Shown here piece by piece: positions 35,925 through 45,917 of a DNA stretch of 64,000 nucleotides. The notes under the pieces were generated by a model, which was not told the origin of the DNA, ran no database searches, and saw nothing but the letters and a program-made list of their open reading frames with translations. This DNA comes from Pegoplata infirma (Eukaryota > Arthropoda > Insecta > Diptera > Anthomyiidae), in contig OY992537.1 of assembly GCA_963921195.1 (NCBI GenBank), positions 145,648,275 to 145,712,274 on the forward strand, in the 5' to 3' direction. Position 1 is the first letter of the stretch. Each line of letters opens with the position of its first letter. A program made the position numbers and the translations under genes.

Positions 35925-36225
35925 TTATTCAATTAAGGGAAGTATTATAAACCACTTTTGTAATGGTAATAAAAAAAATTTGTTTTTAATATCTCGAACA
36001 TTAAAAATTTCCTCAATATCATATTCAATTTCAGGGCCTACGAAAAAAATTCCTAAGGAAGTGGAATCAATGGGATTAGTAAAATATGCTGATTTGTTGA
36101 CAATTTTTTTCCCCAAAAATGTCTCATTGTCACAAAATTCCTGAATTTCAATATGATCTCCAGACCTATTTACTAACATATTGTTGGGATATTTGGTAGA
36201 GTAAATAAAATTTGAAAAAAATATT
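35925..36225 (-). pseudogene. Transposase gene A, C-terminal exon part (copy 1)
   Basis: The frame ends with FFLLPLQKWFIILPLIE and a stop at 35925, the usual style of the end of Tnp2-like insect transposases. A stretch FTNPIDSTSLGIFFV lies upstream. The frame is open to the jockey insertion point. In this copy it is severed from the rest of the gene by the truncated jockey and the duplication junction. The functional context is in copy 2. Confidence 0.7.
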
Positions 36226-36523
36226 GATTTTATTGAATTTTATTTTTCCGTCGTGAGAGACAGACGCATTTTTTAACTCGCTCCGTGAATTTAATAAATT
36301 TTATGTGAAAGTGCATTAAAAAAATTTTCAAAAAATACCAGCGAATAGACGCTTTTAAATTAAAATAAAATAGTGTTAAAAGATATACTTTTGTTGTTAA
36401 AAAACTGTGCCAAAAAAATATTTAAAAATTATAAATTAAAAAGGAAAAAAAATATTCAACACTACAAAGGCTTGTTCTTTGTTTTGTTTGCTACATTTTT
36501 TTTTAAACTTTTGCAAAGAGTGC

Positions 36524-36907
36524 ATGAGTGAAAATAATACACAAATAAATGAGTCAAGGCTCAGTTTAAACGGAAGAAATTCCTACATTTCATTCTATGA
36601 AGAGAGCAGTGCACAAAATAAAAACCTTTATAATCCCCAATATAATAAAAATTTAGGCGCCCCAGTAGGCTAGTTGGTAGCGTGCTAGCCTATGAGTCTG
36701 GGGGTCGTGGGTTCGATTCCCACCAGAGGCCTTGGTCTGTTTCGCTACAACGAGACGAAGGTCATTGTTACCAGTTCTCGGTTAGGTAAAATTAGTATAT
36801 AATTTGTAATTATGTGGTAATTCTTAATAAAAAAAAAAAAAATAAAAATTTCTTAACTGCAAAACCAATAGAAAGAGCTCGATCATGCTCACCAGCCTTA
36901 CTCTTAA
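36524..36907 (+). pseudogene. Jockey ORF1 N-terminal part interrupted by a SINE (copy 1)
   Basis: An ATG at 36524 opens a frame (MSENNTQINESRLS...) that runs into the SINE at 36655. Past the second target repeat the same frame resumes at 36841 and stays open (...AKPIERARSCSPALLLSE) until a run of ten A at 36911..36920. There it is one base out of phase with the main ORF1. The true ORF1 start is therefore probably 36524, and the frame was broken by the SINE and by an A-run slip. Confidence 0.75.
36655..36840 (+). mobile_element. tRNA-derived SINE (copy 1)
   Basis: The head resembles a tRNA. An A box TAGGCTAGTTGG lies at 36666..36677 and a perfect B box GGTTCGATTCC at 36710..36720. A 5-bp GTGGG/CCCAC T-stem is present, but the acceptor pairing is poor. 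A ~100-bp unrelated body and an A-rich tail (36826..36840) follow. It is flanked by an 11-bp TSD AATAAAAATTT (36644..36654, 36841..36851). It would be transcribed by RNA polymerase III and mobilised by a LINE. Confidence 0.85.
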
Positions 36908-38497
36908 GTGAAAAAAAAAACTAACCCGCCAAATTTTAAAACAGCAATAAACAATATTGAAAACAATACAACACAAAAAACTTTGAGTCAAACCCAATCA
37001 CCCACACCTAAAAGCATATTCGACGATAATGCAGCAATGAATATTACTCCCAGCAACAACAACATTAGTGGTATTATAAACTCTCCCTCTCTTATCTTGT
37101 CTAATGAGAGTTCTGTAAGTATGTTACACACACATGTAAGTACATCAAATACAATTGAAAAACCAGGAACTAGTAAACAAGCGGCAATACAGACTGGTAT
37201 AGACCGCTATTTTAAATTCAAAAGAGTCCGTAGCCCACAAAAAAATAATAACAATAGCGAAACAAAAAAACAGAAAGTTCATAATAGTAACACTAATAAT
37301 GATAACACTAATCCCTTAAATAACAATCGTTTTTCAGTTCTGGATGAACCAGATACTGATTTACAAGATCCGAGTAGTACCCGTAAAGAGGCAAAACCTC
37401 CACCAATATTCCTTCGTGAGCGTAGCTCCAACCAATTGGTGTCCAATTTTACGAAACTAATTGGGAATAATACATTTCATATTATTCCAATTAGAAAAGG
37501 TAACATACACGAGACGAAAATACAGGTCTACACTGAGAAGAACTATAGGGAAATAACCAAGTTCTTGCACGAAAATAATAGAAGCTATTATACATACCAG
37601 TTGAAAAGTAGCAAAGGGTTAATTGTGGTATTTAAGGGTATAGAATCCAGTGTAGAACCTAATGAAATTAAGGAAGCTCTTGAAGAAAAGGGCTATAAAG
37701 TGAAAGTTGTAGTAAACATTTTTAACAGAGCAAAAGTTCCTCAACCAATGTTTCGAGTTGAGCTGGAGCCTGAATCCAAAAAGCTAAAAAAGAATGAAAT
37801 TCATCCCATCTACTCAGAACGATACCTTCTGCATCGTAGAGTTTCAGTAGAAGAACCGCTTAAACGAAGTGGTCCAGTTCAATGCTCAAACTGTCAAGAG
37901 TATGGACACACAAGAACCTATTGTACCTTAAGCACAGTTTGTCCTGTATGTGGCGATTTACACTCTTCATCAGAGTGTACCGTGATTAAAAATGGCGGAG
38001 GTGAAAAAAAATGTAGTAATTGCGGAAATAATCACTCTTCGAAATATCGGGGATGCCCAATTTATAAGGAACTTAAAGTAAAACTTAAACAAAGGCAAAA
38101 TCAGTCAAGAGGCCAACTATTATCATTTCAACCAACGCGTCCATCGCAAAATGCTGTAAACCCACTGGCCGTACCTAGTGCGCCGCCTTTAACTGCAATG
38201 AATCAGAGCTCAGTACCAATCGTGACTCATACTCCAGTTTCATCTGAGGCACATGCTTCTATAGGTAGTGCTAGTAACACATACGCTAATGCGTTAATAA
38301 CGGGCTCTCAGCAACCCTGCAATTCCCCTAATACGGGAGGGGTGGAATCAATGTTTTTCACCCTTATGCAGTCAATGACTAATTTCATGTCTACAATGCA
38401 AAGCACAATGAATGCTTTTATGACATCCGTGCAAGGTACAATAGAGGAGCTAAAAGCGCAAAATAACACTTTGCAGGCTCTCCTATCAAAAAAATAA
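36908..38497 (+). pseudogene. Jockey ORF1, gag-like protein with zinc knuckles (copy 1)
   Basis: Main ORF1 frame, about 529 codons. The N-terminal third is Asn/Ser/Thr-rich. A PRE_C2HC-like domain follows (around residues 190-300, e.g. SSKGLIVVFKGIE and EALEEKGYKVK). Then come three zinc-knuckle-type clusters: CSNCQEYGHTRTYC, CPVCGDLHSSSEC and CSNCGNNHSSKYRGCP. The tail has a Met-rich helix ending QALLSKK. It would bind element RNA. A GTG is the first possible codon of this frame because the authentic N-terminus lies upstream beyond a frameshift. The stop overlaps the ORF2 start as TAATG. Confidence 0.85.
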
Positions 38498-39963
38498 TGC
38501 GTTTGTTTAAAATATGTTTTTGGAATGCAAACGGTGTAAACCAGCACAAGGCTGAGATATCTAATTTTTTGCACAACAATAACATCGATGTGTTATTGTT
38601 ATCAGAAACCCACCTCACAAATAGATATAATTTTCAAATCCCAGGTTATACATTCCACAAAACAAATCACCCTGACGGTAAGGCTCACGGTGGTACAGGT
38701 ATTTTGGTGAAAAGTAGAATTAAGCACCATGCTATGGAAACTTATTCTACAATCTACCTTCAAGCCACCTCAATACATCTTGATTGTGTAGGAGGAGGAC
38801 TAACTCTAACATCAGTTTACTGTCCTCCGCGATTTTCAGTATCTAAGATACAATTTGAAAATTTTTTCAAGACTCTTGGTAATCGCTTCCTAGCTTGTGG
38901 AGACTACAATGCGAAACACACCTATTGGGGTTCACGTCTAATAAACCCTAGGGGAAGACAGCTTTACTGTGCTCTTATTGATCGGAGAAATAGCCTGGAC
39001 GTTATATCGCCTGGCAAGCCGACCTATTGGCCTTCAGATCCAGGAAAATTCCCGATCTTATCGATTTTGGGATAATGAAACATATCGAGAGAAGTAAGTT
39101 ATCTGCTGAGACATCATTTGATCTCAATTCAGACCATTCTCCAGTAATATTAACGTATTACGATGAACCAATCTCGGTTAAGACACCCTGTGGACTCACT
39201 TCGTCAAAGACGAATTGGTTAAAATATAAAAAGTACATTAGTAGCCACATCCACATTAATCCATCTTTGGAGTGTGAGGAGGATATAGGTGAATGTGTCC
39301 AGGACTTTACGCCCATTCTGAAATCAGCAGCAGAGCACTCTTCGTCTTCCGTTAATGTTGCTTCTTCTAATCGCAATTTTTATGTTTCTAACTCTGAAAT
39401 CGAGCAACTACTGGCCATCAAAAGAAGGCTAAGAAGAGAATGGCAAAACAGTAGATCCCCTGCTGCAAAGCAGAGGCTGTCTGAAGCTACTAGAAACCTT
39501 AGAAAAGCCCTTCATTTGGAAGAGGATCGCATAAATAGCGTATATGTAGAAAGTTTATCGCATAAAAGTTTAGGGAACTATTCACTTTGGAAAGCTACTA
39601 AAATTAAAGCACCGGTAGAGGGCGAACCACCGCTAAGAAAGCAATGTGGCAATTGGGCACGCAGTGAAGAGGAGAAAGCATACTCATTTGCTGAACATTT
39701 AAGAACTGTATTTGAGCCAAACTTGGCAGAAAATGATTTTACACTCCCAGATCCGCCTCTGCATTTGGATCACAACTTAGGTAATACATGGTTTTACGCC
39801 CAAGATGTTGAGACAATTATACGTACGCAGCTCAGTCCAAAGAAAGCGCCTGGGTATGACTTAGTCACACCAAACATGATGAAAAACCTACCATTTATAG
39901 CGGTTGAAGTTCTAACGAAAATATTTAATGCGATCTTGCAAATAGGTTACTTTCCGGACATAT
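38497..39963 (+). pseudogene. Jockey ORF2, endonuclease and start of RT (copy 1, truncated)
   Basis: ATG at 38497 overlaps the ORF1 stop. The endonuclease (EEP fold) shows CFWNANGVNQ, LLLSETHL, GGTGILVK, CGDYNAKHTYWGS and, after a one-base frameshift near 39050, LNSDHSPVIL. RT begins with KKAPGYDLVTPNMMK and is cut off at 39963, before any catalytic Asp. About 19 codons of foldback sequence follow in frame. The frameshift is shared with copy 2, so it predates the duplication. Confidence 0.9.
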
Positions 39964-39990
39964 TAGTAAGTATGGGAGCCTACTTACTAA
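39963..39990. repeat. Hairpin at the junction of the tandem duplication
   Basis: TTAGTAAGTA, 8-nt loop TGGGAGCC, TACTTACTAA: a perfect 10-bp stem that includes the 25 bp (39964..39988) found only at the junction. The right half continues as reverse complement of the loop-proximal part of the foldback element (32354..32376). Confidence 0.9.
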
Positions 39991-40446
39991 AAATAAAAAA
40001 AAATGTATGGGGACCGCCTTAACAGTTAAAGATAGAGGGTAGGTGTGTTCAGAGAAAATGTTTGGACGAAAAAAATATTGTGGGTCGGTCATACATTTTG
40101 TTGCTCTAAGGGCACTATTAGGGCAGTTAGAGCGGTTGGAACAAATTTTAAAAAATGTCGTTTTGTGTGGGAGCCCCCTTAGAAATTGGAGATAGGGTAT
40201 TAGTTTGTTCCAAAGAAATGTTAAGACGTAAAAATTAAGGGTGGTCGGTCTTTTAAAGGACCCCTCTATGACGCACCATTGGAGCAGTAGAAATGATTTT
40301 AAGATTGGAAAATTACAATAAAATTTTTTCAAAAAATTTTAAAAAATAGTAATAATCGTTATCCCACGATCGTCCTGGGCAAAAAATTTGTAGAATTAAT
40401 AGAAGTTTTACACAAAAAAATTACAAAAAAATCGAAGAGTACAAAC

Positions 40447-42299
40447 CAGTGTTGCCACCAATGAAATTGGAAATTACACAAAAAATTATCCAAAATCTCA
40501 CAAATTACACAAAATTTTTTATTTTGTTATTTCGTTTGCAACCCCTTGTATACACCTGATTTTTTTAACGTACACTCATAGAAATATCTTAGTAGAAAAA
40601 TTAGTAAACCCATTGTAGATCAAGTTTTACAGAATATTACCGTATTCAACAAAAATTCATGTTGATATCGTTGAATAATCAGTAAAGTTGAATCAACTAT
40701 TTACAACGATTATACAGAATTCAATAGATAAAACCAAAAAAAGAAAAAACAACCCTGTTCGTTCATTTTTGTATTATCAAGTTGGTAGCAATGTTTGAAA
40801 TTTGTTTGTCTCTTATAAAATTATTTTATGTGTTTGTTTCTTATAAAAATATTTAATATTATAAAAATAAATAAAAATAGGATCTGATGATCAGATTCTG
40901 ATCTGTAAATATTTGGTAAGTAATAAAAGACATTGATTACTTTATGTATTCATACTAAATTATAAATTTTTTTGTTTTTTTTTAAGGTTTTTGATTTGGT
41001 GTCATTAGAAAACTGGAGAATGGCTTACGAGTGCATAACATAAATAAACGAGGAGTGTGTGAAAATCTCGTGTCAAAATATTGCAGCTTTAAAAGCCGGT
41101 GATAATTCTAAAAAATATTGTGATTTATACTTAATAAAAGAATATTTACAAATAACAACAAGCTTTTTTTATTAATAAAATTTCTTATATCAACAAAAAT
41201 ATGAGTTGATTTTACAAAAAATACGAGTTGATTTACAAAAAAACGAGTTGATCAACTTTTACAAAAACTGACAACAATTTTTATTGAAATCAACATAAAT
41301 ATTTGTAGGGTCAAAATCAACAATGATTTCTGTTGAATTTACAACGATTTTCTTTGGGAATACAATGATTTTTGGTTGAGTGTATGCAAAATGAACAAAA
41401 AAACCGCTTTGCGTCTATTTTAATGAATTCTAAACAAAGATGGCGTACGATTTTGATACTTAATTGCAGCAATAGTTGCTAAGAAAAATTGCCAGGCAAT
41501 TATTGCTATAAAAATGTTGGCGTTATGTCTGTTGTAGACACTAATATATCAATATATTGGTCAGAGAGCCCTTAAAGTATATTTACATTATTGATCCTTG
41601 ATCGATTCTAAGACATTCTCTGAATGTTCATCCGTCCGTCTGTATAAAACATACTGCAGTCCATAATAAAAAAATCTAGACTCCTAAAGATTGGCACGAA
41701 TTTGTCTCTTGGTCATAGGTAGGCTAAGTTCGTAAATGGGCAAAATCGGTTCAGGTGGGCAAATGTTCCCCTTGAAAAACTAAACCAACCTCTGCAAAAC
41801 GACATTTTTTTAATAATTTTTTTTTTATATTTTTGTTCAACAAATGAAACAATTTTCAGTCCGCCTCCTTTTGTAGGCGTGGATAAAAAAATAATTTTAA
41901 TAATTGTAATAGTTAAATGCAAAAATCATTATAAATAAACTTGCCAATATTTATCGCGTGGGAAAAAATTTTCAGATTTGGGAATAGGGTTCTCCAGAAC
42001 AATTTTTAATTTAAAAAATTTTAGAGCGTTGTTTTTCGACATCTAAGTCTCGAAGAAAATTAAGGCTTTAATGGTCCAAATATGCATGTTCATCATTAAT
42101 TATCTTGTATTTGGTAATAAAATTTTTTAAAGTCGATTTTGTCAATGATTTTTAAGCCAAAAATGGCGATAAAATGATAAAAAAAAAGTTGGAACTTTAT
42201 TGAGGTAAAATTACACAAAAATTACACAAAAAATATCATTATCCAAGGATTTTGAAATTGTCCCACTTTTGGATAATTATCCAGAAAGTGGCAACACTG
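40447..42299. mobile_element. hAT-3, copy 2
   Basis: Duplicate of 33027..34879, including the GTACAAAC flanks and the nested CACTCA MITE (40573..41382). Confidence 0.88.
40573..41382. mobile_element. MITE with CACTCA termini, 2-bp TSD TA (copy 2)
   Basis: Duplicate of 33153..33962 inside the second hAT-3 copy. Confidence 0.75.
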
Positions 42300-42808
42300 G
42301 TACAAACAGTTTCAAAAATGAGATTTAAATTTTAAAACTTAAAAATCGCATACTAGAGCGCTTTTAAGAATTTTTTGGGAAAAAAATTTGAAATTTGGAC
42401 CATTATTGAAGAAGTTATGATTAAAAGAAGTTTGAGTAAAGGAACAAACTACCAATTTTTAAAAATTCGATATCTTTTGAACGGGTCATCAAAAAAATCT
42501 GAAAATTTACCACGAAGGAGTTTTCGAAGGGTACTAAAAACTGTAAACAAATTGGGAAAATCTAAAAAAAAAGTTTTTCAAAGTGTCCGATTTCACATGG
42601 AATGCCCCATATATATGTACAAACTTTTTTAAATTTCTAAAATACAACTTTTTAGAGCACATAAGATTTTAAAAATTGGCACTTTGTAAATAGAATTTTA
42701 AATATAGGAAACACAATTTTAATTTAAAAATGCAATTTGTAAAAAATTTAACTGAATTTCGAAATTTAAGTTTTATATTTATCACTTTTAAATTTTTAAG
42801 TTACTTAC

Positions 42809-43320
42809 AATTTCTTCTTTATTTTCATCATTGATTTCTTTATCAAATTCATCTAACGATTTTTCGGTTTTGATTGGAAATTTTTGAACAAATTGGGAAC
42901 GGAAAATTGGGTTTTTAAAATATTCCGCAACAGTACAGATTGTTCGCCTATCACACTAGATATTAATGCGTTTTGACTTTCGTTGTTTACTAAAAACAAC
43001 ATTAAAGAAAATCAGTACTTATTATATATTAAAGTAATGTAAATACAATTACAAACCTTTCAAATTGTCTACGGCTTCTCCAAGGTTGTTTAGTTTTTCA
43101 ACAAATATTTGATGAATTTGAAAATGTTGTCTTACAACAATGTCTGAAAGAAAATTTTTATAAAAAGTAATTATTAAATAAACAAATTGAAAAATATTTA
43201 TATTTGTTACTAACCTTTCATGTTGCTCACTGCAGTAGTTAAATTTGCAATTTGTGATATTATATCTTCCATGTATTTATTTTCAGTTTGAAGTTTTTGT
43301 ATTTTGTTTTTGGATGACAT
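42809..43320 (-). pseudogene. Gene B exons E1-E3, copy 2
   Basis: Duplicate of 35389..35900. E1 is 43320..43215, E2 43143..43057 and E3 42989..42809. The start ATG is preceded directly by CCTTTTTTTAG, which is also a good splice acceptor, so E1 could be an internal exon of a longer transcript that includes gene A. The downstream exons E4-E5 exist only once, far to the left, so this copy is incomplete. Confidence 0.7.
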
Positions 43321-43943
43321 CTAAAAAAAGGTTTGGAAATAAGTTTATTCAATTAAGGGAAGTATTATAAACCACTTTTGTAATGGTAATAAAAAAAATT
43401 TGTTTTTAATATCTCGAACATTAAAAATTTCCTCAATATCATATTCAATTTCAGGGCCTACGAAAAAAATTCCTAAGGAAGTGGAATCAATGGGATTAGT
43501 AAAATATGCTGATTTGTTGACAATTTTTTTCCCCAAAAATGTCTCATTGTCACAAAATTCCTGAATTTCAATATGATCTCCAGACCTATTTACTAACATA
43601 TTGTTGGGATATTTGGTAGAGTAAATAAAATTTGAAAAAAATATTGATTTTATTGAATTTTATTTTTCCGTCGTGAGAGACAGACGCATTTTTTAACTCG
43701 CTCCGTGAATTTAATAAATTTTATGTGAAAGTGCATTAAAAAAATTTTCAAAAAATACCAGCGAATAGACGCTTTTAAATTAAAATAAAATAGTGTTAAA
43801 AGATATACTTTTGTTGTTAAAAAACTGTGCCAAAAAAATATTTAAAAATTATAAATTAAAAAGGAAAAAAAATATTCAACACTACAAAGGCTTGTTCTTT
43901 GTTTTGTTTGCTACATTTTTTTTTAAACTTTTGCAAAGAGTGC

Positions 43944-44327
43944 ATGAGTGAAAATAATACACAAATAAATGAGTCAAGGCTCAGTTTAAACGGAAGAAAT
44001 TCCTACATTTCATTCTATGAAGAGAGCAGTGCACAAAATAAAAACCTTTATAATCCCCAATATAATAAAAATTTAGGCGCCCCAGTAGGCTAGTTGGTAG
44101 CGTGCTAGCCTATGAGTCTGGGGGTCGTGGGTTCGATTCCCACCAGAGGCCTTGGTCTGTTTCGCTACAACGAGACGAAGGTCATTGTTACCAGTTCTCG
44201 GTTAGGTAAAATTAGTATATAATTTGTAATTATGTGGTAATTCTTAATAAAAAAAAAAAAAATAAAAATTTCTTAACTGCAAAACCAATAGAAAGAGCTC
44301 GATCATGCTCACCAGCCTTACTCTTAA
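43944..44327 (+). pseudogene. Jockey ORF1 N-terminal part interrupted by a SINE (copy 2)
   Basis: Duplicate of 36524..36907, with the same SINE interruption and the same A-run phase change at 44331..44340. Confidence 0.75.
44075..44260 (+). mobile_element. tRNA-derived SINE (copy 2)
   Basis: Duplicate of 36655..36840, with target repeats at 44064..44074 and 44261..44271. Confidence 0.85.
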
Positions 44328-45917
44328 GTGAAAAAAAAAACTAACCCGCCAAATTTTAAAACAGCAATAAACAATATTGAAAACAATACAACACAAAAAA
44401 CTTTGAGTCAAACCCAATCACCCACACCTAAAAGCATATTCGACGATAATGCAGCAATGAATATTACTCCCAGCAACAACAACATTAGTGGTATTATAAA
44501 CTCTCCCTCTCTTATCTTGTCTAATGAGAGTTCTGTAAGTATGTTACACACACATGTAAGTACATCAAATACAATTGAAAAACCAGGAACTAGTAAACAA
44601 GCGGCAATACAGACTGGTATAGACCGCTATTTTAAATTCAAAAGAGTCCGTAGCCCACAAAAAAATAATAACAATAGCGAAACAAAAAAACAGAAAGTTC
44701 ATAATAGTAACACTAATAATGATAACACTAATCCCTTAAATAACAATCGTTTTTCAGTTCTGGATGAACCAGATACTGATTTACAAGATCCGAGTAGTAC
44801 CCGTAAAGAGGCAAAACCTCCACCAATATTCCTTCGTGAGCGTAGCTCCAACCAATTGGTGTCCAATTTTACGAAACTAATTGGGAATAATACATTTCAT
44901 ATTATTCCAATTAGAAAAGGTAACATACACGAGACGAAAATACAGGTCTACACTGAGAAGAACTATAGGGAAATAACCAAGTTCTTGCACGAAAATAATA
45001 GAAGCTATTATACATACCAGTTGAAAAGTAGCAAAGGGTTAATTGTGGTATTTAAGGGTATAGAATCCAGTGTAGAACCTAATGAAATTAAGGAAGCTCT
45101 TGAAGAAAAGGGCTATAAAGTGAAAGTTGTAGTAAACATTTTTAACAGAGCAAAAGTTCCTCAACCAATGTTTCGAGTTGAGCTGGAGCCTGAATCCAAA
45201 AAGCTAAAAAAGAATGAAATTCATCCCATCTACTCAGAACGATACCTTCTGCATCGTAGAGTTTCAGTAGAAGAACCGCTTAAACGAAGTGGTCCAGTTC
45301 AATGCTCAAACTGTCAAGAGTATGGACACACAAGAACCTATTGTACCTTAAGCACAGTTTGTCCTGTATGTGGCGATTTACACTCTTCATCAGAGTGTAC
45401 CGTGATTAAAAATGGCGGAGGTGAAAAAAAATGTAGTAATTGCGGAAATAATCACTCTTCGAAATATCGGGGATGCCCAATTTATAAGGAACTTAAAGTA
45501 AAACTTAAACAAAGGCAAAATCAGTCAAGAGGCCAACTATTATCATTTCAACCAACGCGTCCATCGCAAAATGCTGTAAACCCACTGGCCGTACCTAGTG
45601 CGCCGCCTTTAACTGCAATGAATCAGAGCTCAGTACCAATCGTGACTCATACTCCAGTTTCATCTGAGGCACATGCTTCTATAGGTAGTGCTAGTAACAC
45701 ATACGCTAATGCGTTAATAACGGGCTCTCAGCAACCCTGCAATTCCCCTAATACGGGAGGGGTGGAATCAATGTTTTTCACCCTTATGCAGTCAATGACT
45801 AATTTCATGTCTACAATGCAAAGCACAATGAATGCTTTTATGACATCCGTGCAAGGTACAATAGAGGAGCTAAAAGCGCAAAATAACACTTTGCAGGCTC
45901 TCCTATCAAAAAAATAA
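44328..45917 (+). pseudogene. Jockey ORF1, gag-like protein with zinc knuckles (copy 2)
   Basis: Identical in translation to 36908..38497. Its stop overlaps the ORF2 start (TAATG at 45915..45919). Confidence 0.85.

Larger units (their letters stand above)
32569..39963. repeat. 7.4-kb tandem duplication, copy 1
   Basis: This 7395-bp block recurs at 39989..47383 with a constant offset of 7420. Translations of the shared ORFs (529, 192, 84, 69 and 64 residues) are identical, and all stretches I compared by eye match. It holds the right part of the GGGGCATTCC element with hAT-3, exons E1-E3 of gene B, the transposase C-terminus, and the 5' three-quarters of a jockey element with its SINE. Confidence 0.95.
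36238..39963 (+). mobile_element. jockey-type element, copy 1, truncated by the duplication
   Basis: The 5' end follows the 12-bp target GATTTTATTGAA (36226..36237). It carries 5' UTR, ORF1, a SINE and ORF2 up to the early RT, and is cut at 39963 where the duplication junction starts. Identical to the corresponding part of 43658..47383. Confidence 0.9.

Noticed and set aside
35925..36179. Independent small gene of 84 codons
   Set aside because: It is the C-terminal end of the split transposase; the frame joins upstream sequence once insertions are removed.
36655..36740. Functional tRNA gene
   Set aside because: B box is perfect, but the acceptor stem pairs poorly, the D-stem is weak, and the unit has a body, A-rich tail and 11-bp TSD. 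It is a tRNA-derived SINE.
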